Assembly (NCBI GenBank): GCA_942486035.1
Contig: CALNXK010000008.1
Span: 1,422,001-1,486,000, forward strand
Length of the DNA: 64,000 nucleotides
From: Porites lobata
Lineage: Eukaryota; Cnidaria; Anthozoa; Scleractinia; Poritidae
Direction of reading: 5' to 3'
Shown here: in pieces, positions 34,601 to 49,600 of the stretch
Numbering within the stretch: position 1 is the first letter of the stretch
Layout: each line of letters opens with the position of its first letter
Notes under the pieces: model-generated
The model's database searches: none
Told to the model about the DNA's origin: nothing
The model's input: the letters and a program-made list of their open reading frames with translations, nothing else
Translations under genes and position numbers: made by a program

Positions 34601-37600
34601 GTTCAGTACCTGTGAATCAACCGAAGGAAGATGGCTAGCCTTGTCTCCAAACAGAGTAGCAGCTGAAGGTAACTCAACGCCCCCGTCCCCCTGTCCGTCA
34701 CTCAGCTTTTTGTTGCCAATCTTTGATGGAACCTGTCTGTCCAACGTCATACTTAGGGATTTAGTTGAAAACACGCTGGGCTTTTCACCAACAGCCTTCG
34801 TACCCAAAAGGCTGGAGCCAACCTTGTCCATCAGCTTTAACGTTTTCTCCGCCATCTTTTTACTCTAAAGACACAAGGTAATAAAACCGTTTTATAGAAT
34901 AAAATAGTTTGCATTCAACTGGCTGTGTGGTAGCTTTTTTTTAAAACTTTTACCTTTTTCACTAACTTTTTTATATAACGACGCAATTTTATAGTAGAGT
35001 TGTATTGCTATGCCCAAATTTTGATCCAAAATTTTTTTGGTCCATTTTTCCTCATGGGAGTGCTTCAAATAAGTAAATAGATACCTTTTCTTTTTCAGCT
35101 TTCGTCTTTTCCTTCTCCTTTTCCAGTTGCTGTTCACCTTCCTCATTCCCAGGCTGCTTTTCCTCATCCGTTTCCTCATCATCCTTTCCCTTTTCAGCTT
35201 TACTCGACGTTGCACTTATAACGTTTGAAATGCCATGAAGGAGGCTGGCACCTACGTCTTGCAAAACACCTGGATCGGTAGTGCCTGAGTTTAGCTGGGA
35301 TGAAACAAAGTCCGCCGTGTCTTCTAGAAGATTGACCGCGTTCTCCTGCAAAATTGTAGGACACAAATGTTGGTTCTTGAAAACGTAACCCTTAAATTCC
35401 CATGCAAGTGCCCTTGCTACGAAGCACGTCAGACTCCTTTGTTACAGGTCACTTGTTTTTGTTTATTTGTTCGTTTTTGACTATCCTTTTGAACTAACCG
35501 ACGGATAGAAAGGTGTCATCAATTTCTTCAGTCACCACTAGTAAAAAAAGGGCCACTGTAACACTTGAGTAGGCCATTTTGGAGGATTCAGATACCTGTG
35601 AACTTTGAGAAATTTCATCCTTCTGCTCTGTTGCTATGGCGACTACTGCTGCCATCTGTGTGACTTGTTCAAGGCTGGTCACCTTGACGGCGGCCATCTG
35701 GTTGATAATGGAGTCTTTCAGCTGAAAGTAAACCCAGCGATAACCTTAACGTCATAAGAGCAGCATTTTTATCCGTGATTAGTATATACACACTCAGTGA
35801 TCTTAGTGATTCAAGCAATCTGATTGATTTGCGATCTCGGACTATGACGTTCTATTCACCTCGTTAGGTGGTGAACATACAGCGAATGCAAATATGGCGG
35901 ATCTCTCGGTCGGCCCGGGTCTAGTTGCGCGAAAGCGAGGCTAGTGAGCCCTCGAGAGTTTTGTTTTGACTGCGCGTCTCAGCGATTCAGTCGATCAATA
36001 TAGTTTCCTTCGAGTTGTTACGTGCATAAGAGCCATCAAAGAGGAGATTTAACTCCAGCAGAGATGACAGTTGATTATCTTTGCTTTGCCAAGGTTCTTT
36101 ACGAAGAAAGAAATGGATTCAAGTGATTCGGCGCGGCGAAAGGAGGCACTTTACTATCACGGAGTTAACAGAACGAAAGTGTGTTCGCTTTATTTCAGAA
36201 GAGAAGACTCACGAAACTATTAGAATGGGTGAATAACTGAAAGATTCATGGTTCTGTTTCAAGTTTGCTTTGTCCGTTCTCTTACCAAGGAAAGGTAAAT
36301 ATCTTCGAGAACGAGTGAATCTGCCGTTGCAACTTATTAGTCTTTAGGCGCTCTCAGGGACACAACGACAGACAACAAGGCCGAATGTTTTCACAGTCTT
36401 CACGATCCTGTGTTCAAGAGTTTGAGCAGTGCCATAAAAAAAGCAATTTTTGGAAAATCGCTGTTAGTTTATCTCGAAACCATTCGACAAGTTGCTAAAA
36501 TAGATCATGCGCAAGATCAAATACAATGCTCGAATACTTGCACGCTCTTTCTCTGCCAGAACCTTTTTCCTTCTTCTTACTTTCTTAGCTGGCAACGGTT
36601 CCTCTGTTAGTTTTTTTCAGTGCACTTTGGTCAAGGACTCTTCTTGAAATATGTCGCTTTCTTCTGGTTCTTACATAGTTTCACAGACCATGCTTGTAGG
36701 ATTAACAGGCGATTGTTATTGTTGTTGTTATATTTTAATGCAGCTGTTTTCAGCGTGAAATCTAAAAGATCTTACAGTCCACAGCGGATGCTCCCATTCT
36801 CGAGAATGTTTACCTTTTGTTGGATAAATAACAGACCATGCAAACATCTTGGAACAGCACCATCTCTTGTGAAAATTATTTCATTCAAATACTTTCGTGA
36901 GTCCTCTCATCTAAAGCAAGTGAAGCGAGCACACTTTCGCTGTTAAGTGCTTCCCATCGCCGCGCCGAATCGCATGAATCCTTAACTTTCTTTGTGAAAA
37001 GATCTTGGGAAAGTAAAGGCTATTCCGGGTGGAGTAAAATCTTCACTTTGGTGGCCCTCAGGCATGCAACAACTCGAAGCAAACCATATCGATCGACTCA
37101 ATCGCTAAGATGCGCAGTCAAAACAAAACTGTTGAGGCCTCACTAGCCTCACTTTCGCGCAACTAGACCCGGGCCGGCCGAGAGGTCCGCCATATTTGCA
37201 TTCGGTGTATAAAGCAGAACAGAATCACTGTCGTGAACTGGGTGTTTTGCCAAAGTTTCAGAGTAAGAACTTTTTGAAAATACAAGAATACCTTAGTGTT
37301 GATGATTTTGAAGGTAAGAAAAGACTTCATGGTGTTAAAACAGCGTGATTTATTGTGAAGTGACTTACTGTAGCTGACTTTTTGTACTCTCGGAGAAATG
37401 TTTACCACTACAGAGGAAAACGAGGCCGCTTTGTCACTGTTTTGTGAACTCGGGATTTCCTCGCAGGACCAATTTTGCCTTTAAATAGAAGTTAATATGG
37501 AGAAAAGAGGAAGGCAAATATTTTCCAAAATTGTACGTGCCAGCAAGTTAACAAGGCAAAGAACACTGCAGATATATAAACAACGCTCACGTCGATCGTA

Positions 37601-40600
37601 GACGCTGTTGATAGCGTTGAAGAAGCGACAAAAAAACTCTCTCGTTCACGGTGAGTTGACAGAAACAAATAAAGCTCTACGTTTCTTCTTAGAAGGGATA
37701 GTAATTTCAACTTTCGACGTTTTCTTTAAAACCATTGACGCTACAGTTTTAAAAAAGATTAAAACTATGATTTGCCATGTTGGAAGATACTATAAAGATC
37801 TAACTTTTGCGCATCTGCTGTTTACGGTTTCATGTGTTCACGCATGAGTTCATGCACCCGTCAATCGACCTAATATAATGGGTTTTTTAAATGGTTTCCT
37901 TTCTGACTCTGTCGAGATCACTTCGTGTGAATATACTAAAACAATTATTCACCTTAGGCTCAGTTAATATTGTTGAATAATTCCCGAGACGAATATTTAA
38001 CAATATTAACTAACCCTTCAGCAAACAATTGTTAATAAATCACTTCAACTGAATATCACCTGGCCGGCCAGGACAACTTTACCAGGCTTGTTCTTGCGCA
38101 AAAAAGGATGCGGCACATACCTTCCTTCAAACTATTAGCACCTAAAAAACCTTCTCGAAGAGCCATCTGTAAACAAGTTAGGGTGTGTGAGAGATATTGT
38201 TTAAATTAATGCCTTCCTCGCAAGAACAAATGACGAGGTTTAAGGAATTTTTCAAAAATTTCGATTCCTTAGGTGTCAGTGAATACTACAGAAAAATTAA
38301 GAAACAGTTTAGCATCGTTTAAAAAATGTTATTAATTCTCAATAAAATCAAATTGTAATGTTTTTCTCTATACTTTTTATTCGCTTTATTTTATTAAAAA
38401 TCCATTCGAGGTCCGCATGCGTGGTTAGTCTGTTATTTTCGTTGATATAGATAATAATTGTCAAGCAGTCTTTGAGCTTAAATAAAATTACAGGCAAGTG
38501 ATTTCATGAACACTTTTTTCAAGTAAGAGTCTTGCAGTTGTTTGTATTATGAAGCCAGGGCTTGTCACTTATTCCTAGCGTTGTTGTTGTTGTTGTTGTT
38601 GTTGTGGTTGTTGATGTTGTTGTTCTTGATATGATTTAACTTTAGTGTCTGAACAGCGAGAAAGGAAGTAAACAAAAACGGCAGTTTGAATGAAAATGAA
38701 TTACTGACAAATGAATATTTACGTTAAACACATACAAAAAAATTCCTACCCAAAACACAGTACAAAAGACCGACTACTTTTCCCTTAACTGTTACAGGTA
38801 TCTTGGCATCACATCACAGTTACCAACACAATATGACATGTAATACGAAAATAAATGAAAGAGAAAAAACTAACGTGAAGAAAACTAAACAAAAATGACA
38901 ATTATTTTAAAGTGGCGCATGTGTGGTGATGCGTACTTACATTACGGACCGTTGTCTTGGTGACATTAAACTTTGAGCGTAAGATCTTTCTTACCACTGC
39001 AATCTGTGAGTTAAAAGCATGTAGATTTGTATAAAATGGTCGATAATTAGTCGTGAATACGGTGACGTTAACAATCGTGATAGTGCTCACAGTGCCGAGT
39101 AGTGACTTGATCGTGTCCGCTTATGGTTTATCATGCAAATATGCCAATAAAGTCAAGTTAAAGTTGATTTTACATGAATATTAACTAGTGCAGTTATAGC
39201 TGAATCGGAACGTACGTCTTCAGCGAGGAATCATTATCGTGCCTTCTAAGAGTGCGCCAGTTGTTGTCGCTCCTGTTTTTTGTGTTTGTTTGTTTGTTGT
39301 TGTTTCTCCTGCCCGACTACGGTTTCGCTCTAGATCTCACTTTTAATTCAACTTATCCAGATTCTTGAGGCAAGAAGATAGGGCGACTGAGGCTGAGTCA
39401 GCAAGTAACGCTTCTGAGATTTTCTTGCATGACAACCACAACACTTCAAAGCAGAACAAAACACAAGGGCTTACTTGGGGATACATCGATGTCTAGTCGG
39501 CAGCAGTCAATCTTAAATCCCGTTCGGTTGGTTCACTTAATTTTACAATCTTGATGCAAACTCACTGCCGCGCAATAGGTGCACAATTCTGCGAAAATGG
39601 CAACAGTTGTCGACGAAACCAAATTTATCTTAATTTTGTTATTATGATGAAGACATGCTGACAGTTATAATTATTGGTGAGAGAAAAAAAAACGGATAGG
39701 CCCTTCTGACAACAGCAGAAACAGATAAAGCTTGACAAATGAAACTCATCGCTGAATGACCGAGAAAAAGCAAGCTCGAGAACTTGAAAAACCTCTCGGG
39801 GAAAAACCTTTAAGCAAAGAACCGGCAAACTTGTTGAGAAAGACAAACAAAATGAGACAGAAGAAAAAGGAATGTCTTTGCAATTGCAAGCTTTTCATCA
39901 TGAACAACGAATAATAGAGCAAGTTGTGGTAAAGCTACCGACTTTTATATGATGCGGATTAAGCACACGTAGGATGACTATGGTTAAATATACTGTCTGA
40001 AAAAAGTGAGCGTGCTGGTTACCGTCGTGCACACAGAGGATGGATTAAATATAATGTTAGTTTAGCTTCTTTACGTTACCTGTAATCTTTAAAATGTGGT
40101 TAGAACAATTTAACGTTTAAATTGTATGGTTACTTAGCTTCATACCTTCTATATTTATCAATTATTGAATAAGGCTGAGCATGATATGGAGAATTATGTT
40201 GATCAAGAAGTGTGTTATCCATCGACGCCGAAAGCTGAGGTGGATGAAAACCTCCGAAATCTGCATAATTCTCCACCTCAAATGAAAGCCGAAATTCAGT
40301 AGTAATCGTTTTATTTGTTTAACGGTAATAAAGATAAAGGGTCGATTATTTAAACGAAGTCTTAGAACGCGGTTTAAGAAACCTTTGGATTTTCAGATCT
40401 CCTCCTTAGTGGGTTAAATTCAAGAAGATAAATGCTGTTCTAGTCTATACTATATGCTTTAATGAAACTCTTAATGACAAATGGTGTTTAGATGAAAGCG
40501 CTAGGCAAACTGAAAGTGACTTACAAAGCGGTTAAACACTGGTTAAACTCCGTTTAAATAACCGTCCCATAGAGTTTATGTTTGGGGGCATAAATATATT

Positions 40601-43600
40601 TCAAGCCTGACTCAAACTCATTTTAGCCCGAGCCGCTAGGCGAGTGTTAAAATGAGCTCTGAGATTAGGGCCAAAAACATATATATTTATGCCCAACAAC
40701 ATAAACTCCACAACTATTATTATCACTTTGGAGGGCAATGAGAAAATAAAGCCGAGTTTATAAGATGAAAACAAGGCATTCTGAATCAAATCACGTTAGT
40801 ATTTACATGTTGAATGCCTTTTATTTTTACCCGAAACTGGCTAGAAATTACACAGTATCGTGCCATTTAAGTTTGTAAAAATTACAATAGACAAGAAAGC
40901 TCATTTGTAAGAGTTAAAATTAAATGCACATTTGCACAAATGTTAAACTAACATTTTGGCATAATTGGTTCAACTGAGTGCGTTAATGGCTTGAAGCTAC
41001 AAAATCTACATGCACTTCGTCGCCCACTATGGAGCTCCTATGGGTGTTTACATCAGAGGTTTTTCTAATCATTTTTAGATCTTCTTCCTCTAGCTCAAAT
41101 TGTTTGTTGTTTTCTGTGTTTTCAGCCATGATTTGATCTTTGAAAATGGCAGTGTAAAGGTGGTCTGCTACACAGCCGTTTTTAGTGTCGTCACGCAACG
41201 CTCCTTCCCACAGAGCGTTGCGCCAAAAGAAGACTGTGTAGCAGACTAGCATAAGGGCAACGCGAATATTACAATCATGGCTTCTCGATTTTGATTGGTT
41301 GCATATATCGTATGACTGTTTGATCTTCTCTTTTCATTGGTTTATTTCAGCGGGCTAAAATGCATTTTCACCCGCCAAATTCTCCATTTCAACCCGCAAA
41401 ATGCGCCACAATGCCCAACAACGTGATGATAAAAATTAAATTGTTTTATTGCCTTTCTAATAGCTTTAAATACTCGTAAAATAAATAACTGAAGGAGAGG
41501 GGGAGGGAATGAGCGAACCTTGAGCCTCGGGTAGTTACGGTCGTTCCTCAAGTTCTTAAGGCATCGTTAGCTCCTCGTAGACTTGCAAATTGGTGTGCAT
41601 AAATTGTATATTAGTCAAGAGGCAATCATTGACGTTAGAGTGCTTGACGTCAATGAATGTATACTGCCCACATTTTTTCAAATATGACAGAAAAGGAGAA
41701 ATACTTTGAATGAATAATAGAAAAGACATTATTAAAATATCCCTGCCTTTTTTTAGTTATTTGACTTTGTAGTTGTGGTCAAGCCTCATTCTTTGGCACA
41801 GCTATTTTTTCTTTACTTTCTATCAGAATTGACAACTAATAAACTAAAAATAGTCCAAACCTTCACTTATCTTACAAGGTATCTTAAAAAAAAAAAAAAC
41901 TCAAGAGCCTTAACCAAAGGTACTCTTTAACTAAAAAAGAATTACTTTGGCCCGGGACTTTTAACCTTCTCATGCCATGTGAGCGATCCTATAATTTCTT
42001 AATATTATATTAAGTCATGGTTTACTTATCCTTTGTTTTTAGTTTTTATACACGTCTGGTCATGAATAAACGGTTAAGAATAGACCTTTCTCATGTTACT
42101 TTCTATTCTTTTATGCTGTTGTTAAGCATCGTTTTGGAATGAGGATTCCTTTGTAGTTTGCACATGATAAAATAAAACAAAAGAACAGTGTCTCCTTAGA
42201 GACACTGTTAAGGAGGCAAAAAGTCTAGAAATTTATCAAATAAGTTAGCTTACCGATATTTTGTCTTTGCTGTTCATCTCTCCCTCGCTCTTATCTACCA
42301 TGGACAGTACTGCGTATGCCATCTGAGCCGCCTTGTCTACGTCACCAGACTGAATCAGATTACCAAGGGGGCTTTTCTCCCCACTTGTCATACTAATCAA
42401 TGTGTCAGTGACATCTTCAGCGGGCATTGGTTCAACCTACGGAAAGGTTGAACCCGAATAAGAAGAGAAAGACATAACATACACTTTATTACGACTCCTC
42501 TATACGGGGCTATTATGTCGTAATGTACAATAATAACAAAATATACAATAATAAAATTACAATGGGCAAAAATGTTTACATCTGTTACAACAAGAAATAT
42601 TTACACGACTGTTATATACAGTCATGAAAAATGTGATTCAATCTATTTAAGAAGAGTTTCCAAGAAAATGAGCGGCGTCTCTCCTTTTAAAACTTGACAT
42701 ATTGTTTAAGTTCCGAATGTTTTCTGGGAGTAGGTTGTATTCTTTTGCCCCAAGAAAGGCGAAAGAACGTTGACCAGTTGACAATCTACCTAAATGCAGG
42801 CTGCATTTAGGTAGATTTAACTGTGACATATTTCTAGTGCTGATAGGTCACTGCCAATCCTGACCACTTGCTTGTGTAATGATAGATGACTCTTGAACCA
42901 GGATAGCGTGGAGGCCGACACAACCAGTACGTGCAGTTTTGATAATAAGTTGTCATGTTGGATGCTGTCGAAAGCTTTAGACATGTCGAGCAGCACAAGG
43001 AGCTGGTCCGTGTAGTGAAGTAAGGCGGTTTCAGTGATGTGGAACTTTCTTTTTCCACCCTGTAAGCCGGATATCTCGCTATGTTTATCCAAAAAGTCCA
43101 TAAACTACGTGTGAGCAGCCCTCTCGCATACCTTTGACATTACAGGTAGAGGGGATATAGGGCGGGTGTTTTCGGGCTCATCAGGATCGCCGGACTTGAG
43201 GTTTGGGATGACCACTGCAGACTTCCACGCCTGCGCAAAGCATTTCGATGCGAACGAAGAATTAATCAGATTAGTAATGACAGGTAGCGTGGCTGGTAGA
43301 CTGTCTTTAAGCACTCTAGCAGATACTCTATCATGCCCGGGCGCTTTGTTTGATGGGATATGCTTGACAATCTTTTCACTGTCCTGTTCCATCACAGCAT
43401 GAAACTCAAATTTGAATAGAATATTACATGGACGCGCAGAGTTAAGAAATTTATCTTCGAGTGTTGCAAAATTTTTTAACTCGAGTGTTCCCATGCAAGC
43501 GGCCATGTAATTTTCTATTTATTATATCAACACCAATGAAATACCAACTATTTCAGTTATATTTTTCTGGTTACGAAAGGCGCGATTGATCATGTAATCA

Positions 43601-46600
43601 TAGCAACGCTGATCTATTCACGCGTGAAGATTAAGATATCGTGTTTTCCCGTAAAAACTCTCCTAGTATTTCGTTGGTAGTTATAGAATAAACAGACTGA
43701 TGTAGCTGCGGCATTGGTTTAAAGCAAAGCTATATCAGGAGTTGAAATTTCTTTCCACTGTCAATAATGTATTGGTCTAATAATTAATTATTTTATTTAT
43801 TTTATGCTAGAATAAAACCTACGTTAACTAAAAGGACGTCCATACAAGCAGCCCCTAGTGAGTCGATGATCTGAATTTCCAGGGCAATGACGTAATCAAG
43901 CAGATCACCAAGAGGAAGCCTGGTAGTAGTGCTGCTTGAACTGCCTTTCTGTATGACAACAGCACCCGTGTTCGTGTGATAGCTACAGATCCAAAAGGAG
44001 AAAAATGAAAAACGAGGTTAACAAATGTTGGGTCTTTTTAAGCCTGCTTAGGTACCCGTGGTACAGTTAAGATTTGCAAGATGTCATGATCAGTTGCTAA
44101 CAAAAAAGATTTGAAAGGGGCACCCAACGACGGTTTCCTCCTAAATGCATTGAAAACTCTTTTTAGTCTATCCAGAGAGTACTTTTAGATCTTTGGAAAT
44201 AAATTCAAATCGGCGCTACAAAATGTATATTTGTTCGTGATCTTAGTGCAACTTGTGGTCTTTTCGAAATTACCATGGCCTCAATATTATTTTCCGGAAA
44301 ATTTTGGATGCAACTTGAAGTTTCACGAAAGTGAGAATTTTTTTCTGATTCCTATTTCTATCGCATTTACGAATCCGAAAATTTTAGGTTTCCTTTTTCT
44401 TCGGAAAATACCTTAATCTGGGGAGTGAAATGCGAAATATTAAACTTCAGAAAACCGTAGGGAAGAAGAACTTTGCCAAGGAATAGAAAATTTTAGCTTC
44501 TGCGAACAGGTATTTTACAGAACACTGTCGTTGGGTGCCCCAGAATAAAGGCCGTAATTTTTATGTTATTACTTTGCGTTTCAGGAAGTCGCTTAAATTC
44601 AGTAAACAGCACAAAAAAATCACATTTTTTTATTTGTATCTAATCTAGAAGAATACATCTCTTTTACGCTTTTCTGACCAGCAACTCAAAATGAACGTGC
44701 AATTCTCTGCAAACATACCTAAACTCATAGCTTAGTGGCATATCTTCATCCTTGAATCCCCGGCAGGAAATAGTAAACTCCGTTGTAACCGCGTGTCCAA
44801 TTTCAGGGGTCACTGAGCAGCCGGCCATTTCGTCAGAATTATTATACACTGGCGGAGAATTAGTCTTAAAGAAGATCTCACTCTCCTCAACTGTGTCATC
44901 ATCAAGGTGCACAGATGCTCTCAGTCTGTACTTGGTGTTATCCGCCAATGAATTCTCCCAATCGTTGAGCTTTCCTATAAGGGATTATAGGGATTATATC
45001 GCTTAGCTAGCGGGGAGGTAAAGACCGGTGCAAACGGATGCAACATTGTTGAATGCTGCATGTTGCGTCCGTTGGCGCATCCTGTTGCAAGTTGTTGCGT
45101 GTTGTTTGGAGTTGTTGTGCAAAGTTTGAAACCGGTCAAACTGTTGAGCCAACGACTCCCAACATTTCTTTTGTTCTGTGATCACCGAAACGTAGCGCAA
45201 CAATGTTGGATCCATTTGCGCCGCTCTTCCAACATTCCTGGGGCCACGCGCGCGCGCAATACACGTGGCCCTGCACATGGTCATCCATGGTCTCCAAAGT
45301 CTTATGGGTTGTATCCTTCCCACGATGCACTCCAGAACCCAACATTGTAGGGAGTTGTTGCATTCGTTTGCACATCGCTGCAAAAACGTTTGAGAGTTGC
45401 TACGTCCGTTTGCGCGCACCTTAAAACGAAATTCGAAAGAAACGTTATTCTGTGGATATTATCAAATATGCTAAAAAAAACTCTGTAAAAATTCAAGGTT
45501 AGGGTGACCACAAAGCAGCCCTTGGTGATAATAGAAGGTTTACAACTTCAAAAAACTACGCCAAAAATATTTCTGTGACTAAAATATATTTTCTGCTGAG
45601 GGCCACTAGCTTTATCTCATTTTAGTAGGGGCCCAGAAGTGTCCTACAGAATGTTATTTTCTGTCAGCCAAAATACTTTAAACAGTAAGATTCCTAGTAA
45701 AAAGATACAGCACTGAGGGCTATTGAGAGACTTCTGCCAAAGTGATCAATTTAAGTTCCATTAGTGCTATATTTTGGAAAACTACCTTTAAACACCAGAC
45801 TCGAGCTATCCGGTTCTGTAAGGATCCTGTTCTCCAAGTCTGTTTCTTGCACCCACGTTTCGTTCTCGGCAAAGACATGGAACTTGAAAAGCGTCCAGTT
45901 GTATTTTTGGATCGCTTGGCACGACACGCCCTTGCATTCAGACTCAATTATCATGCGCTTATTTGCGGTCACCTTGGAGCCGCAGTTTCTTTTACATCTG
46001 TTAAGAGTAAACATCAAAAGCTATTCAGAAAGAGCGTAACGGCAAACAGGAGAGATCCTCAAGCGATTGCATCCGTTAAAAAAGTTAAGTTCTTTCTCTT
46101 TACGTTTTACATAAATAAGAAAACTCATCTTGACTTTGTAACCGGCCAGCGACAAACGACGAGCATTACTGAAAAAGAGCGGGAAAAGAGTCACGTGGTC
46201 TCATATCTGACATCTGCCATTTACCGTTACGCGAGGCATAGACTGAGCCTCCATGAATAACTGAGTCAAATTGAAAGTATATTAAAAATGCTGAAGTCCA
46301 CGCGAAATTTAGTTGGTCGTTACCAATGATCTGTGAACGAAGAGACGCATGACTGACGTCTTGTACGACGCACACCTGTCGACGTTTTTTTCACTGTTTT
46401 AACCAACATGGTTGACAGTATAGAAGGTCTAGAATGTTTCAGTATTGCAAAGTATATAACTTAAAGTAGATTAAAAGGCTGGTTTTAAGATCCGGGGAAA
46501 AAAGCAACCATGCAAGTTTAAAATTGAGAATGCAATCAGATTTTGTGTCCTTGCTCTAAAACACAAAAAAGTTCGCTAAAAAATCGTTTAGTGGTGAAAA

Positions 46601-49600
46601 TGTGAATAGTTGACTGACGTTCAATTAATCGAATGAAATTTCTTTCTGAATACCAATTTTAACTAACTGATGCAAATTTCATGAGTATTAGTGATAGTCA
46701 AAGAAAAACTATTTACCTGATAGAAAATGCAATAGAAGACTCTACCCGCAGTATATGACTTGCAGTGGAACTTCGTTTTTGTTTCTCAACAATAAGTTCA
46801 AATACGTAGCTATACTGTGAGACCATCTTATTTACACTGATCTTTAGAAAAGGTTCCGTTGTGTTCATCTTCCCGACGCCATATCCAAAACACCCTCCAA
46901 GGACTTTTTCCCTCCCATGGGAAGTATCGATAGGGAGTGACTCCAGGTTCGAGAAATCTTCGTCTTCTCTTCGACACAACCAAGTAAACGTAATGCCTTG
47001 GTCCCGCGATGCGGGATCGTCCGGGTCGTAGGAATCTGTTGCATCTAACACAACATCGCTGGTACCCTTTACCACCATGTCCACACCACGTATCTTAGCA
47101 ACAAGATCAGGATACACCACTTGAAGAAAACCGTAATCGTAGCCCAAAGCGCCCTCCTCTTTCGTCATTTCGGCGACCAGTCGTATAAAATACAACCCCG
47201 CACGCAAACTTTTTGGTCGAATAGTAAGTTTCCGAGCGCCCACGATTTGCAGGGACGGGCTCAATTTGAAAGCTCCACTTTTACCATCGACTTCATAGCT
47301 GTCCCAGGAGAGCCGAAAGGAAGTGGAAGTATTGCAACGAAGGGCAAACTCTCCGATAACGAAAAACATATCAACCGTTGTTATCTTTGTAGCATTGATG
47401 TGCGACTTGTCTAGGAGGACGTGTACTTTGGGGGGACGGCAACTATAATCAACTGTTAACGAAAAACAGAAAACTTTATTTGGGATTACTGCCGGCAGCT
47501 TAAATCTCAATTATCTTTCCCATGCCAGGGGCAATCAGATTTTATTCAGAGAGCCGAAATTTGCGATGATATTATAGATACGATGAGGAAAAAAACCTTT
47601 CATTCTTTGCACTCTCAGAAGCTTTCACTGAATATGATTTTAAATTTAGGATTTTATTCACAGCCTCAAAACTTGATGCAAACGCGTACAGCACGATAAA
47701 AACGTACTGCTTATTAGCTGCTTTCATTGGAATGGTTACACTTTTAATGGAATCAACAGGATCATAAACAGTACAACATTAGTGTTAGTAACCTTCATTT
47801 GAATGGTCACACCACATAAGATTCCTCAAAAGTTGTATACATTTTTTTTTTGCAGCGTGATGAATAGCACCAGAGAACATCACTCAGTGTTCAGTGGCGT
47901 CTACTTCACGAGTTCATCCACGGATCCAGTCACCCTATATGGCATTACTAACAAAAATGTTCGTTACGAAGTTAACCGAAGAAACCGCCTTGAATCCAAG
48001 GGGACCTCGAATTCCTGGGAACAGCAACAGCTTGCTAAAAACTGAAAAGTACACCCAAAGCGTCATACTTACGGGCATATTGCAGTTTAACGTACTGTTG
48101 TTCAAACAGGCCTACTGTACTTGCTAGGTATCTTGTGAGGGCAGCTGTGATGTCATGTACACCAGCCTCTATGCATTCAATCTTAAGTTCTGCCGTCAGT
48201 TTTATTTCCGCTCCTTTGGTCTGAGGACTGAAAGAAAGGAAGTGAAATAAGTGATATATTTTAATATAGTAACAGCTTTACTCTAGCTCTCTCGGCTACC
48301 AATAATTATTTGTTTTCATTTTTCTTTCACGGTCAAACCAGAAGCCCATATTACCACGTTAAATTGCCATATATTCTAAGATAATCAAGATCAGTAGCAA
48401 GCTTGATAAGAAGGGACGATTTTTTAGGATAGAAATGTATTACATAATGGATGGCGAGTCAAGTAAATAAACACCATTCTGCAAAACATTCGACTTAGGC
48501 CCAATGGGCCATAGCCTTCAATTTATTCTATGGCCCAAGGTTCATATCCCTTGGCATTCAGTGCCACTTAAAGCTGTTGTTCTCTTTTTTTTCTTTTTTT
48601 TTTTCTGTTTTTCTACTTCAAAAAAACTCCAGCCCATCCGCATGTTACACGATAACAGCTGAGATCTTTCCTCCTGCAGTCCAAGACTTACGCTTCATTA
48701 CTGCCGCCATGATACCACTTACTGTATAATAAGAACGCTGTTGCATATGGCTGTATTTAAGTTAGGAATTTGTTCATGCTTAGCGTGCGTGTATCGAGTT
48801 ATGGATATCGGGGGAAGTTTGGAGAGTACGAATGTTCCTAAAGAGTTTCTCGAGGCGCAGCCGAGAGCAACTCTAGCCTCTTGAGTGCTCTCCAAACTTC
48901 CCAAGTGCATCCATAACTCGATATACGCACAGGTAAAAGCATGAGCAAATTCTATTATAACATAGCTGACAAAAATGCTTGCTCTTTGATTAACTGCAAA
49001 ATTCTCGCAACGCCCGACACAGAAAAACAAACGCTTCTATAAGCCGGTTACAAACGCGCCACAATCGTCTACTTTGAAAGAAAATTCTTACGGTAAAACT
49101 GAGAAAGAAAATTTGCTTATTTAAAACGATCAATGGAAACTAAGCAGAAACAAAGTCAAAAGAGTCTTAAAGTCCACCTAATGTTGAAATACTCACATGT
49201 TTATAAGAAGTCGTGGAGTATGGTTTGGATTCGCCGAAAAGATGTTTATGTTTTGCTTGGCGAAATCCAGAAAACTTTGTTTTTCAGCGAAGACGACTGT
49301 CATCCTACTTTATATTCACTTACGAACAATGGCTGGTCATTACGGCTTCTTGAGAAGACCTGGCAGCAGATGTTTTTGTGAGTAATAGATTAATGTCTTC
49401 TTGTGTAATTTGTCTTGTTATTGCAAGAGAAAGTTTCCTGTTACAGTCGGATTGTTAGGCGATAGTAAAAGCGCATAATTTTTCGCCATTTAACTTATTT
49501 TGTAAAGGATAAACAAAAGTTAAAAACGGAGGACACTGACTTTACACAAATTGGATATTTCCCGACAAGGACCAATTTGAGGTCTTTTTCCAGCTGAATG

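Noticed and set aside
42640..43506. An active retrotransposon gene
   Set aside because: The RT blocks are separated by stops and missing segments, there is no endonuclease, and a hairpin element replaces the 5' side.
45003..45511. Several overlapping frames up to 138 codons on both strands
   Set aside because: They fall in the GC-rich TIR element 45027-45420, where stop codons are scarce by composition. No domain or splice support was found.
49133..49385. A plus-strand frame of 82 codons as a gene
   Set aside because: It lies in a polycystin intron with no recognisable domain or splice context and is probably a chance frame.
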